The notes under the pieces were generated by a model that had not been told where the DNA came from, ran no database searches, and saw only the letters and a program-made list of their open reading frames with translations. Made by a program: the position numbers and the translations under genes. This document shows positions 21,298-33,984 of a stretch of DNA of 64,000 bases, in pieces (the stretch's first letter is position 1; every line of letters begins with the position of its first letter). The stretch is from Terfezia claveryi (taxonomy: Eukaryota; Ascomycota; Pezizomycetes; Pezizales; Pezizaceae), in contig WHUX01000007.1 in assembly GCA_015179025.1 (NCBI GenBank), forward strand, positions 372,001 through 436,000, given 5' to 3'.

Positions 21298-24200
21298 GTG
21301 GATCGTTCCTCAGTCTGACTAATCACACAATAGTGTTATAATGGCTCATGTTTCATTTTTAACTTTCTATGATTAAGCCACCTTATCATATAGGGGTTGC
21401 ACGATTATAGAAGTGTAATGTTGTAGAACAATCAACAAAAACTTCCGCTTCCTCAGAATACACCCCTCCTTGTAATTGAGTCCTGGGAGCCCACTGCTCA
21501 GCCACAAGCATTTTACCTGTCTACTATATGAATATGCTCCCTCTTCAGTTCAAGGTACATTTAAACAATCGAGGCAGGTTAATGACCACCCTTGCCCATC
21601 GCGCCCCTGTCTCCAGGAGCATGCCGTGCTCCAAATTTCCAATATTCAGTGTACGTAAGTAGTTGATTTTGTAGCGCCGAGGGAGAGAGAGCGGGATTGA
21701 GTTTTTACTTTACTCGTAGGAGTTGAGAGTTGATATTGGTGAATTAGATGATGCTTATAAATTCTATGCGCTCATTTGTGATTGCCAATGGATCAAATTT
21801 AGTTCAGGGTAATGACGATTGCGAGGTAAATACCTGAGCAAAACAATTATGATGACAGAGTGCTGTTTGAAGCACCAGGCGCTCCTGACTACTCAAGCTC
21901 TTCTAATAAGGCCATATAGCGGAAGCCTCCTGGCTGCAGCATACCCATATAGGTGGGGTGTAGTCTGGTAACCAGACTACACCGCACTCTCTCGGTCCAC
22001 CATGCTTCGCTCCGCCAAGTAGATGACTGTTGGATGACTTATCATTCAAGAAGTGGGGGATCTGGAAGATTAGTGTTCAACCCTTCAGAGTTACCCTAAC
22101 CCCTCTGCGTTCCACTACGCTAACTAACAAGGTTTAAGAAAATTATCGGTGAGTTCCAGTCTCGTTTACTTGAGTTCACAGTGTCGAAGAACTGACGGCA
22201 GGCGTTTAGAAATGGTTAGAGCTGCGATAACCGCCCGAGTACGAACCACTCGGCCAAGGGGGGATTAAATATTACATTCCGGTAACGCCTCTTATTAAGA
22301 TGGTGGCAACGGCTAAGTCAAGAGGGCGGATGTGGATTCTATGAAAGAGAAGACTTATGGAGAATATTGAAGGCGAAGGATATCTCACGGAGGCCAATGT
22401 GGAATTCAAGGAGCCCAACGTTAATGACTTGTGCATACCATAGTCCTTCCCATGGTTACCGATATTAGATGCAAGACAGGACGGAAGGTACAGCTAACCC
22501 GAGAGAAGGCGATCATATCCGCTTGACAGGAGGTGGGAGGAGTTCGTTGTTTGTTCTCATCGTGGAAGGAATGAGGAGTTCTACTCAGAGGTCATGAAAC
22601 AAAGTTTACTAGCGATAAAGATGCAAGTGGGAAACAACAGTATGGAGGATGGTTTTTTTGTATGGCTTGGTTACTATAGGCGAAGATTGGCAGATGATTC
22701 GATACGACGGCACACCTTTTGATGACGGAAAAGTTTACGGCTTTGTTTAAGGCTATGGCGAATGACAAAAGGAGGTGAATTGAAACTCTTCGGTTGTGGT
22801 GGATTGTTTGTATTCTGTATTGAGTGATGGAGGTATTGCGTTGTGGGATAGGAGGATTATGGTAGGAGTGGTTTATTCGCGGTTCACGTAAATAATAGGA
22901 GAGTTATAATAGGTACGAATGCCTAGGGGGATTAATGGGATCACATTATAGGTAGATTCTCAAAATTCATGGCTGAGTTGTGGGGGGAGTGAGGATCGGG
23001 CGGCGCAGGGAGTGAGGGTACGAACATGTTTAAAAAGTATCAGGTACGAGAATAAATCTTAGATTTCTTGCGGCCGTCCCCCTTAGGGAAGCTCAGAAGC
23101 TCAAGTGATGAGATCGTTGTGGCTCGGTAGAGTATTAATGGTCGCACGGGTTACTCGTACGTGTTTTGGTCAAAGCATGATACATATTGTTCTGGGCCGC
23201 TCATGTCAATTTGGTATATAATGCATTTGTATTGATAAAGGTTTACGAGTACTGATTTACCAAAATAAAAATAGAATTGATAACGGAATACCTCACTGGA
23301 GCTATTCCAGCGACTACAATAGATTCATGTATTTCCCAGTCGATTAGACCCCCTCCAACATTCCAATTTGGTTCAGCTAGAGCTGAGAGGTTTAATAGAG
23401 TTATTATGATCTCTTACCTAGTACTTTCGTATGTCAATAAATTAAGAATTTCAGATTATTCTTAAATTATTGGCAATAACAATTAGAGTAGAAGTTTTTG
23501 CAGACACCTGAAACGAAAACACCAGTAGTTATAAGATGCCTGGTGAACTGCGGCTTACCGAGCAGTTAGAGTATCTGAAGTATTATTCTCTAAGCCCATA
23601 AGGTCAGTCAGTAGCTGGTAGAGGTCTTTAGTTAGGGAAAAAGTTATCAGATACGCCATACTTAACACAATTGGTAGGATTCAGGCTATGATTTTGTAAT
23701 AGCTTCGCAAATAGCCCTTTATTATCAGGTATGGCCATATCACAACTGCAAAAATATAAAATGTTTGTTGTAGCATCGTGCCATTTGCCCATAACTCTGT
23801 AAAACAGCATCTACCTGTTGTATAATTCTAGGTAGAACCTGCTTTGTTTTGGTTTAAAATCGAGGAATTGAAGTACCTTAGCAATCTGTATATACATAAG
23901 TACCTGCGATTAAGAAAGTACCGTTTTGTACCTTACTTGAATCCTATAACTTAGAAATAGCTGGGAATTTTCTAGAGTAAAAAGAAATCGTGCAACAAGA
24001 TGTAGACAAAAAAAAAATTATTATAATGATTACTCCAAACTTCACTGAATTCTACATAGCGTATCGATATTCAGCACAAGATGGTCTATATAGCCTGAAC
24101 CGTAAGGCCCCATCTATAAGAGTGGATGGGGTGGTCAAAAATGACTTCGTAGGGGTGTTTTTTGAGTGTAGCAGAATGTTTTGTTCGATTCACATTTACC

Positions 24201-25127
24201 AAATTGAGGAATTATATTAATTGCCCGCGAGCGGCCCAGAACATATACCCTCAACCTCAATAAGAGTAAGTAATTCCTTCTCATTATCTGGGGTGTTGCT
24301 ACAAATCGCATATTTTGACTGCCACCATCTCTCCGTGCAGAATAACCTTGGACAACTATCCCAGTACGAGGACGTTGAGTACTCTGAAGCTTTCCCCCGC
24401 ATTAATCCTCTTTTTCCGTTCTATGGCGGGCTTGCCTCTTAGGGTAGCGATTTCGCAAGGAATAGCCAATGGCCCCAGCAGGTGAGTGGGAGGCCATTGA
24501 CTATACAGTTAGAATATAGCCGCTACAATAAAGACCTCTAACAGATTGTAGTAGTGGTAAAAGCAAGCGCCTAGGGAGGAGACAGGCGGTAGAACTATGT
24601 GGTGATCGATCGAGTCTTGTGAAAGTGCGGCGTCACACGGCAAGTTCTCTTTACAACTCCTCCCAAAAGTGCTGTGGAGCGAACTCAGTTCAGCGTGGAG
24701 CAGTTCTTCTTATTTCAAGAATCTGCGAATCCGAAAGACGCAAAACGAGATTACCGTAATCAAGCAACAATAGGACGACCTGGCCACTAGTGGCCTCAAC
24801 ACCTTCTGGCAGAAGATATTTCGAGACAGCCGATAGGAACTTGATACGAACCACCAAAAAAAAGAATGAAAACCACTGCGCATGCACTAATAAGAAATCA
24901 ATAAAGAATCTAAGTAGAGAACGAAACGCGATGTGCTGAACTCAAAGGAGTATTCCGACCCTTTCCCCTTTACCCGCCAACTCCCTACCACATCCTTCAT
25001 AGCATGTTCATCACCTTAACCTCGATAACTAAAGCCTCCTAAAGACTCTCATTATGTAATAACCAGGGTGAATTTTCCATCGCTAGCGATTCGGGCAGTG
25101 GTGCCCCCAGGTACCCATTTAGTGGAT
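21298..25127. other. Gene-free region between converging genes, 3.8 kb
   Basis: This lies between the 3' ends of Tudor-SN and the BAX-inhibitor-like gene. It holds a perfect 27-nt palindrome of the dispersed word (21957-21983) and a tRNA A-box-like stretch on the minus strand (22244-22256). AT-rich, unfeatured sequence covers 23200-24100. Purine-rich sequence around 22300-23000 reads partly like eroded coding DNA but gives no domain. No gene is supported. Confidence 0.4.
21957..21983. repeat. Perfect 27-nt palindrome of the dispersed word
   Basis: GGTGTAGTCTGGT, a central A and ACCAGACTACACC: 13-base arms with no mismatch and a one-base centre. It is the tightest palindrome of the dispersed family in the window and lies in non-coding DNA. 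Confidence 0.9.
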
Positions 25128-26240
25128 TTAGTCATTGTTCAAGCTATTGAGAATCCTAAGGATAGCCAAGAACAGATTCAGGATATCCAAGTACAAGGAA
25201 ATCGCAGCAGCGATCTCATCCTCAACATGGAACCTCCTCATGATGAGTTGTGTGTCGACCAACTACAACATTTCGGTCAGAAACACAAATTTCATTTTCA
25301 CGCTCACCTCACCCAAAAGTATGAAGGAAAGTATAACTCACAATATACGCAGAGAACAAAATCGCCACAGCCGCACTGTAAAACAATTCGACTGCACTGT
25401 TCGTTGGGAAAAACATGCTGACAAAGCCAAAGATGACAACTCCAGTCAATAAACCAAATAGCCATGGCTGCCATCCTGTAAAGTCGTATTTGCTCTGGCA
25501 GGCGAATAAAGTCAATCCAATAAAGATTCCTAGGGTAATGATAACGGCTTCGAGGACGATAGGAGCGTTATAGAAGGAAACGACTAGGCCAATGCAGTAT
25601 GCTTCCATAATAGTAAAGCCACTGAGAAAGATGAGGTTTGAGGGGTAAGAATGGCGTTTCCAAAGGGTAAGAAGCTGATGGGAACGAAGGTATTAGTAGC
25701 TATCAAATGATACCCGAGGCGGGGATAGGGCACATACCAAGAAAGCGAGGGAACCAAAGATTGACAGGAACATCATCCACCCATTTGACTGGATCCAGTG
25801 CTTGAAGCTCGCGTTGAAGAATGAAATGGACGAGAATATGGCTGTTGCTGCTAGTTGCACTGAGCTATAGTGTCTTCATTAGATACCCTTTCACTTACCA
25901 AACCTATACCGACACAACTGTAAGGACATACAGAATAGCATAAACCTTCCGAATGAACGCCATGCGGATGTCAACCGTCGCCTCAGCGACATTAACCGAG
26001 TACTTGAAGTCATCAGGGACCTATAACATGAAGCTCCTACATTAGTTGAACAAATTGCTATTCACTGATAGGATCGTTAAGTCAGCAGTTTACATTGTCC
26101 ATGCTATCTCGTGCATTCGGGCCCAGTAATGGAGATCCCTCGATCGAGTCCCTAGCTGGATAGGCTGGGGGCGGCATCGTATAGTGAATTGAAGGGTCCT
26201 GTGGCCGAGCATCTGGCGCGCCGTAGTGCTGAGAAGACAT
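25128..26240 (-). CDS. BAX inhibitor-1 / LFG-type membrane protein (Bxi1-like), 5 exons
   Basis: Exons on the minus strand are 26240-26094, 26020-25932, 25864-25738, 25674-25342 and 25262-25128, giving 276 residues. The first 60 residues are proline-rich and cytosolic-looking (MSSQHYGAPDARPQD and MPPPAYP), as in the LFG/TMBIM group. A VPDDFKYSVNVAE segment and RMAFIRKVYAILSVQL lead into about seven membrane segments. The family hallmark near the end is present: SAYILVDTQLIMRRF followed by DEIAAAISLYLDILNLF. Relatives sit in the ER, vacuole or Golgi membrane, leak calcium, and affect stress resistance and cell death (yeast Bxi1/Ybh3). All introns (73, 67, 63 and 79 nt) are GT-AG and each restores a conserved segment. 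Fungal members of this length are common, so the model is probably complete. Confidence 0.92.
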
Positions 26241-28084
26241 CTCGAACCTTGTGGCTCTGTGGTTGATTAAGTCCTAACTAAGCTGAGTAGTGTTACTGAT
26301 GGTGGTACTAATGTAGTGAGTAAACGCTGTTCATATGAGCTGGAGGATTTGAAGTTTGAATGAAGGCTGCGGAGCTGCGGGAGCTTATCAAGTCTGGTTG
26401 CACAACACCTTTATGATCGGGTATGACCTCAGGATCGAGCATCACTGCTCGCCTATTAGTCAGCACTTGCATGGCGGCCTGCCGAGACGAAACCAAATGA
26501 CGCGCATGCAACTTGGCGACACGTGCTGCAGTCTGTGGGGAACGCTAGACACTGCAACGACATCGCAACTCTAATAGTAGGGGTACAAATATATGCTACG
26601 CAACCAACCGCCAATAATACATTCAAGGATGCCCTTTGACACATTGGAGGTAAGACTTATGCAGGCCTTATTTTAAGGTTTAGAGCACAGTACATAGAGC
26701 CTCCGGGCTGTCAATGCCTTATGCCTCATCTGTCCAAGTGGATACTTCTTCTATGCTATGAATATCAACTCGCTTCACGCAAAACTCCGATTAATCCTCT
26801 CCCCAGAACAGGCCAAAATACGTATCAAACCAGTACTAAAACATGAAAACGAACCCCAAAGTAATAATATAACAAGTCGATCAAGAATACATGCATCACC
26901 ACCCACTGCTGCCCAATGCCAAAGAAAAATCAGAGCAGAAATGACAACCCAAAACAAAACATCAATTTACCATTCCCATGAGTATCATTTACGAAAAATA
27001 ATACCCAGTCTTGACCAAACACCTTCCAATGTTGGAGTATTCCTTTCGACTTTTTTTGTTTTCCCAATATCTCCCTTTTGTAATAAAGAACCCTAGGTTA
27101 GGACCCCGTATTATAGACCCACAGATTTGGCAGGAGCAAAAAACTCGCTTGCCCATCATCCACCAATTAGATGATGAAGAGACAAAAATAATGCAACGCG
27201 AGGCAAAGACGCCAAAGCAAGCCCATCTTATACAACATGCCCGCCGTGATACCATACTGCACCGCTGCAAGTTTCAGAGATACAAGAACTGAAATATTCG
27301 AGAAGAATAATGAAACGGTGAAGCATTCAAGTCATCATCATCGCTGCCAACATAACAGCATTTAATGATAATAAGCATGTAGAAGGCGCGAGCTCTAGTG
27401 GATGTATGGCAACGAAAAGAGATGGGGAGATGAAAGAGAGATATAATGTGTAAATCTCAGAACTCAATTGCAATAACCCACTCCGACCCAATGACATCCC
27501 AAAAGAATATAGGAGAATTAGCGACTATATGTGCGTTGCCGGACAGAACCACCCATAGAGATAACCATTGGCCTGAAATGTCGTCCATGTGGTGTTGATA
27601 TGACTGTCGGAAAAAATCGCTCCCCATACTGAAAGGAGAATAAACATGACCAATGCCATACCCAGAGAAAGAAAATGACACCGCTTTTGAATGAAAAAAA
27701 ACTGAAGGCCCGGGGATAAAAATGCCGATATAGTGCAATTTTTTCATTCCCAGCTCCGAGCCCAAATCCAACCAACCCCAGCCAGAAAAACCCTACCCAC
27801 GAAAACCCTCCTTTTGACCCTACTCCACATCGTGCAAAACTGAACCAGAAAAGAGATAAAACAAACCCCTTTAAGTAACCTTCGCCGTGAAAGAAAGAAC
27901 CCTCTGATCACCTTTAGGTATCCGTGTCTCCGACCCAATAAGGCAAGAAACGAGACTAGAAAAATTACAAGATAAAATAACAACCAAACATTCCTCCCGA
28001 AGCACAACCACCCGCGCCGCATGCAAAGGAATATAAACCCAGACACGAACTCCCGAAATGGAGATACCCATATAAAAATGAAAT
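26241..28084. other. Intergenic region
   Basis: About 1.8 kb between two minus-strand genes: promoter of the BAX-inhibitor-like gene on the left and 3' untranslated region of the serine/proline-rich gene on the right. One near copy of the dispersed word (AGTCTGGTTGCAC, 26391-26403). The open frames here show no recognisable protein. Confidence 0.4.
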
Positions 28085-29590
28085 CTATGAAATAGCCCAG
28101 ACACTAGTGACAGAGCCGAGGCCTTTACCTCCCCAAACTTTGCTACCCCAGTTCGGGATATTTGGAGGCTCTTGGCCATTGGTGTTGGCACCAGATTGGT
28201 TGGAGGCAGCAGACGAAGAACGTTCCTTTGGCATACCATTAAAGGGGTCCTCGGTGCTAAATCCGTAGCTCAGCGGAGATGGAAGAGGTGTAGTGGAGCG
28301 CTTGTTAGACAGCGCGGGATTTTGGGCCTGTTGTTGCGAGGAAGGCCTGGTTCCAATCGGTGCCACTCCTCCAGAGACCATAGAGCCATTGGGACCTCTG
28401 GATGATTGGTTTCCACGAGGAGGTGATCCTCCTGGAGACGATGCGGAGGTGCGATTGTTACCTTGTCCCTGCTGATTATCGAACAGGTTGAAGTTCGCCG
28501 ACTTGGAAGATGGAGATGATGCACTGTTGGTGCGGGAACGTGAAGGAGAGTTAGCAGTAGTAGCAGCCGATTGGTGATGGTCACCACCGGGCGCTTGGAT
28601 CGGAGCGGAATCGTTCCCATTCTGGTTAGAGATGGCGAAGGGATCAAAGGACAATGGGGATGGTCCTCTGGTGCTTCCAGCATTTACAGATGCCGGGCCA
28701 TTGTTCATCTGACGAGGGTTTCCGTTTTCGTCGATGTTATGGCCATCGTCGTGGTGAGCGCCGCAATCCGGTCCATACAGTGCTGCACGTTGACGGGCAA
28801 TAAGTTCGCGTCGTTCTTCCTCCGTCATGGAACCGGGACTCATAACGCGGTCCTTGCCGTATGATGACATTTCGGCCAGGATTGCTAAAGGCCCTTGATA
28901 AGCACTGTTCTGCTTCCCGTACAAGGGAGAGCACGAAGACATACTCCGATTGAACTGCTGTTCTTGGTGGTAATTACGTAACTCACGTTCTCGTTGGGCG
29001 GCCAGCCTCCTCTGTGCCTGCATCATCTGCTCTGCTTCCGTAGGGCGAGGCTGAAACCTCTGCGCGGCGAGAAACTTCTGCAGACTCGCTGCAGGTGGAT
29101 TGCGCATTGCATCAAAGTCCTGGGGTGCGTACTGACGAGGAGGAGGAAGTTGCTGCACTGGCACCATGCGAGGTTCGACTATTGTTCCGATCACATATTA
29201 GACTATACACCCTGGACGAAACTCCACAGCAACAATGATTTTATTTACCATGCTCGACAGGAAAGGTACGAGGCGCAATCACTGGCATCGATTCACGCCT
29301 TTGCTGAGGGAACATCTTGCCGCTCTTGACAAGGTTATCCATGGCTCGGTCGACCTCTGTTCATCCAGCAGTTGCTGTCAGTATTCTTCCACCAAAAAAT
29401 TCCAATATACAGTTCTCTGGACCCTACCATCGAGCTGCGAGCCAAAAGCTGCATCCTCAGTCTTTATTTGAGTTGCATATCGTTCGGCTGGGGTCGATGC
29501 GTGAGGGCGTTGAAAGGTTGTCGCACCAGAACGTTCCCATCCAGGACGAGCATTAGGCCATACGGGTGCCCCGGGCTCATAGTAAGACAT
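28085..29590 (-). CDS. Conserved fungal serine/proline-rich protein, 3 exons
   Basis: Exons are 29590-29428, 29356-29249 and 29178-28085 (introns 71 and 70 nt, GT-AG), giving 454 residues. The N-terminus is compact: MSYYEPGAPVWPNARPGWE, then AERYATQIKTEDAAFGSQL and EVDRAMDNLVKSGKMFP across the first splice. The middle has a charged helical stretch with SLQKFLAAQRFQPRPTEAEQ, ERELRNYHQEQQ and EEERRELIARQRAALYG. The C-terminal half is low-complexity serine, asparagine and proline (about 210-400) and ends PNIPNWGSKVWGGKGLG. I recall similar proteins as uncharacterised but conserved across filamentous ascomycetes; no enzyme motif is present. It is most likely a scaffold or regulatory protein, but that is inference. 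The 5' flank is extremely G-rich on the plus strand, including a run of 15 G about 46 bases upstream of the ATG. Confidence 0.8.
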
Positions 29591-32500
29591 GATTGCGAGT
29601 ATTTCCGTGAGAGGTACAGGGTAGGGGCGCGACGCGGGGGGGGGGGGGGGATATTTCTCTCAAAGAACGTGGCTCTAATTCGTGAAAGACCTTGAATTCG
29701 GATTAGCGAAAAAAAATTCAATTCAATTGTCCGGCGTGAGCCGAGAAGCTTCGCCTCTGTGGGCACGCCATAAAAGTCTAGATCTGGTAGTCCAACCAAC
29801 TGACCTTAACTCAACAGTAAGAAAGATCGGAAGCAGCGTAACTATAGAAGCAAGAATCGAATGGGGGTCGTAAAAATAACCTTCGTGAGTCGAAGGTTGT
29901 TGGAGGGGGGAAGGGGTGGGGGGGAGGGGGGTCTAGGACGTGGAGATGAAGAAGATAGAGGATAAATGTCAAGTCAAGCAGATAGAATTAGAGTGCCGAA
30001 GGAGGAGGGGGGGGAAGAGACTTCGTAAAAAGACGAAGAATCCAGAGGTAAAAGCAAGAAGAGGGGGCGATGGAGCGAGTAGTAGGAAAGGGAGCAGGGA
30101 AATTTGTAAAAGGATTGTTGGAGGCTGGGATTGGATTTCTGACTTTTCGGGGGGGGGGGCTGCTGTTAGGCTTTTTTTTTCTCTTGGTAGACGATGGGGT
30201 AAGGGGACAACAAGGAGAGGGCTAACTTTTGGGGCTAGCGTTGCTGGTTTGTGTGCGGAAAAAGGAGAACTCTACCTGTGGAACTCGGGAGGCAACGGCA
30301 AGGTACCAATCTCAGGGTCGGCCGCGACCATGGCCAACCACAGAGGACAGCGGCAACAGCAGAAGGGCTGGTCGGGAAGAAGGGCAGGCGACCGAGGGCG
30401 GCGGATTGAGAAGCACTGTGGGCTCACGGTCTAAAGGATCTGGTGAGGCAGAGGCGGTAGGCGGTGAGACGTGTGACGGGTGTCTGTGTAGCTTACGACA
30501 TGCAACTACTCAAGTGCTCCGTTTCTCGCTCTGGAGAGACGCTACCGGACTGCAAGCGTTATGGGGGTACGGGGCGCCGCAAAGGCTCGTGAGATCGTGC
30601 AGGTCCCCAGCGAATCGGCGCAACAGCAAAGTAGGTACATCCACATCCACCGTATATGATGCACTGGCATTGTGCAAGTAAATCCCACCCAAAATGGCAT
30701 GGAAAAAAACTCAAATATTGACATCAAGCCGCTGTAGCTCCGGCTTTGGAGTCAAATATTGCCCGTCCCCTCACCAGAGTGTAGAGACTCAGCAGAGTGG
30801 GACCCGCAGCCCATGGGGTTGATGTCGGTCGTGATGCTATGGCGCTCACCCTCAAGATCCGGGCTTCAGTGATCTCCTTGGGGGCATTCGGGCCCACTTA
30901 CCAAAGTTTGCAGAACTCTTAGATTGGACAGGTTTCGCATGTCGTTGTGGCAACCAACCTTTCATACCGCCAAGCCCCTAAAGACTTCTCATCGCCAGAC
31001 TAGGAACTATCATTCAATCTTGCAGTCATGACCCGCCAAAATCGTACACTGCTGGCTACACCAGGAAACAAAATGACATGTCTCTTTGGCAAGATGCATA
31101 TTGCAGTTCAGTTCCCAATGCTGGTCGATTATTGATGGCTGCAGTGGAGCGTGGGTTCGATGGATCTCACTCTAGTATGCGGATCCCGCCCCAGGTCAAG
31201 GCTCGATGCCAAAGCCAGCTTACTTTCTCAACAGGAAATATCATGCTATCGCAAGTCGAAGCCGCGGCGTCGATAGGACCCCATTCTTTTGAAGATGTTA
31301 TGACACCAGGCTTGACGAATGCTACCCCCTTCCCCACCACGCTCCTATAATATATTACTTACGCCCGTTTTCAAAGGCTTGACATCAGTCACAGCACAAA
31401 ACACCAGCTGCAATTTTGTAGTGGGACTGGATTACAACACGTCTTTTATCATCGTGTAACCCTTCCTGAGCAGTCCCACACCATGCCCTATGCGTGGTTA
31501 AATTCTCGGCTTGCAGTGAGAACGCGTTGTACCCCCAGACTATTCCTGTTTTGTCCTGGTAGTGTCAAAGGAAGTACCCATGGGCGCTCACTTGGGTCTC
31601 GAGTTCGGCCAGAAAATGGAAACTGAAAATCTCCATTGCATTACTCCATATCGGAGTAGCAATTGATCTCTTTCGCAACATGTCATTGGAGGAAATTTTT
31701 TAGAACAAGTCATTTGATAAGATCAAACGGTACTTACCCTCATGACAACATGTGACGATGCTATTATAAGTAAAGCCTTATAACTGTGACATCCTGGTTT
31801 AGGTACCGGCGGCCCTTCGTTAATTACCCGCATTGGTGATGACATTCTCAGGTGCCAGAATGGCCCAAATTCTCTTTTATTTTGGACCTTGCCAAAATAT
31901 GCATTACCGTACTTTCAATATGATTAAACTACCTAGAGGATGCTCTGGACCCTCGCAGCTGTCAGCCTACCCAAACCCCTCCTGAACTAATGCACACAAG
32001 CACAGAGCATTCCATATGACAGCACAACCATCGCCCACCTTCACTAGTCTTAGCTATACTATGGCTTAGGAAAAATATCCAAAAAATAGACCAACCAGAT
32101 GATAACTCGGGAGTGCATACCTATTGCAGCTCAGCATACCAATTTGATAGAGGGATTGAACTTAACCCCCTTAGGCAGTTACGAACCCCATCACTCTAAT
32201 CTCCGCCTGTGGTTAGGAGGAAGAATACGGCTGTGCCTTCCAAGATTACAGGAGTCTTCGTTTTTGGCCATATGATATCATAATCCAGTACTCAAGTCCC
32301 TTGCTAACATTCAGGACTAGAGGGACTCTAGCCATAAATATGTGGTATGTACTAACTGGAAAACATGGTAGAGAGATTCAAAAGACTCTAGGTGAGATAG
32401 ACGAGGAAACAATGGCAGATACGCGTAATTTTTGGGGGAATTTTGAAACATCAGTTGCATTACAGGAACTGCAGCAGGGTTGACATAAAACATAGCTGAA

Positions 32501-32906
32501 ATCGTTGTCTGTTGGGCTTTACATAGGTTTCTGGAGCCGAACCAAGCTTGAAAGAATAAATAAGTAAATAAATAAACAAAACTTCTAGTAACGGAAAGGT
32601 TATTACCCGAGGTTCGTGACGGCATAACGAAGGCTTAATGGAATCTTCCAACCAATTCAACTCCAGCCACCGAAAAAAACTGATGAAAAGAAATATATAT
32701 ATAAAAATAAGAAACGGTTTTGTCCAAGGCCGTCGACATTCATCATGTCATTGCGTAGAATTAAAAATCCTTCCGAATAATTTAGGTGCTCTAAATAATG
32801 GGAGAAACAAAGCTCAGTATACGCTGCCTGATAATTGGATTTTAACATGGAAAGACCAAAACAGACGCGGGTTTGTTATGGTGGATGCTCATGAGCATGG
32901 GCTGGT
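29591..32906. other. Gene-free region with G-rich tracts
   Basis: The left end is the promoter of the serine/proline-rich gene. It has a 15-base G run (29636-29650) and a run of closely spaced G blocks (29905-29931), then a purine-rich kilobase reaching about 30450 whose long plus-strand frame encodes only basic low-complexity sequence. From 30700 to 32900 there are scattered open frames without motifs, for example 31078-31350. No gene is supported; a small lineage-specific gene cannot be excluded. Confidence 0.4.
29905..29931 (+). other. G-quadruplex-like G blocks in promoter region
   Basis: Four G blocks of six, four, seven and six, separated by one or two bases (pattern G6-AA-G4-T-G7-A-G6). 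This is a textbook quadruplex-prone layout on the strand opposite the coding strand. It lies about 320 bases upstream of the ATG at 29590. Confidence 0.6.
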
Positions 32907-33322
32907 TTACCGTGGGGGGGAGGCCTCAATGACTGGAGGTTCGTTTGGTGCAACTGCTATGACGGTCGCGTTTGGATCATCGTCGTCGGGATGTACCTGG
33001 ACAACTGCTATAGCTTCAGGTTCGGACAGGTAGCTGCTGGAGATATCTGACGATGAAGATATGCTATACTGTTTGGAAGTTAGCATGGTAGATACCACTT
33101 AATATATCTTTGAGATCTCCTTACCACCTCTTGATCTATAACATCTCCATCAGGGGGTTTCTCGCCATCTGAAGATGAACCATCAGACTCAATATCTCCT
33201 TGCCTGAGACGCCAGAGGAACCGGGGGTTGTAGCAGTATTTGCAAGTGAAAAGAACCAGTGCGCAAATAACAAGGCATGCGATTATTGCCGGAACGACCA
33301 CAGCAGCGCTATTCTTGGTCAT
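32907..33322 (-). CDS. Small single-pass membrane protein, 2 exons
   Basis: Exons are 33322-33125 and 33068-32907 (intron 56 nt, GTAAGG to CAG), giving 119 residues. Residues 8-27 are a hydrophobic segment (AVVVPAIIACLVICALVLF) followed at once by a short cysteine/aromatic stretch (TCKYCYNPRFLWRLR). The rest is acidic and serine-rich (DGSSSDGEKPPDGD, SISSSSDISSSYL, HPDDDDPNATV) and looks disordered, so an outside-in single-pass layout with a cytosolic tail is likely. I do not recognise a family. The clean splice joining two frames of similar composition is the main support. It might extend upstream, but an in-frame stop precedes the ATG. Confidence 0.55.
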
Positions 33323-33984
33323 TATGAATTAGAATGCTCGTAAAGTTCCGCGTTAGGTGCCTGGTTGCTGAACGATTTGTTTAGTTTTGTTTATGAGGTT
33401 GCAACGACGTGAGGGTTTCGGTACTGCGAATTACCCGCTCCTGATTCCGCGAGCTTGTTTCCCGAGAGACTGAACGTTCGACTAACAAACCCCAATAACC
33501 TGCCTCTCCAACTTGATACCAATGTTGATTGCAATCCGGCTCCAATTGTCCTGAATGCTGACACGTCGTCGACCGAAGGTCTGTCGCCAGGGAATTTAGT
33601 GGCTAGATCCGCGAGGTCCATAGTGAGCCCTACTTGGCATAGGGATCAACATCTACCACATACTTGCATCTAAAAGCACCCGTTCGAAAGGCTTGAGAAT
33701 CTTTGTCATTCTATTGGTTCATTTCATTTACACTTCACGGTGCAAAAGTGGAAGAAAGGAGCAGGGGAACTCGTGGAGAAAACCGTCATATAGCTAGCGT
33801 AGATGATAACGACTTGCTCCGATTTGAAGAAGCATCCACTTAAATAATATCCACTTAAATATTAAATAACCATGCACCTTTTCCAACTATAATGTTACTA
33901 AGAAAATAGCGTTTACCAGCATTGCAGCTCTTTGTATTGGTATATTCAGTAAGTTTCCGCCCCTTTGGTCTACGGAGGGGTCAT

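Noticed and set aside
29940..30681. Two overlapping plus-strand frames as a protein gene
   Set aside because: Composition is basic low-complexity reading of a purine-rich tract with no motif, splice series or good start; kept only as a compositional observation.
33391..33621. Open frame beginning MDLADLATKF as first exon of the small membrane-protein gene
   Set aside because: No donor/acceptor pair that I could find joins it in phase, and an in-frame stop precedes the membrane-protein ATG. It may be a small gene or upstream frame, but there is not enough evidence to call it.
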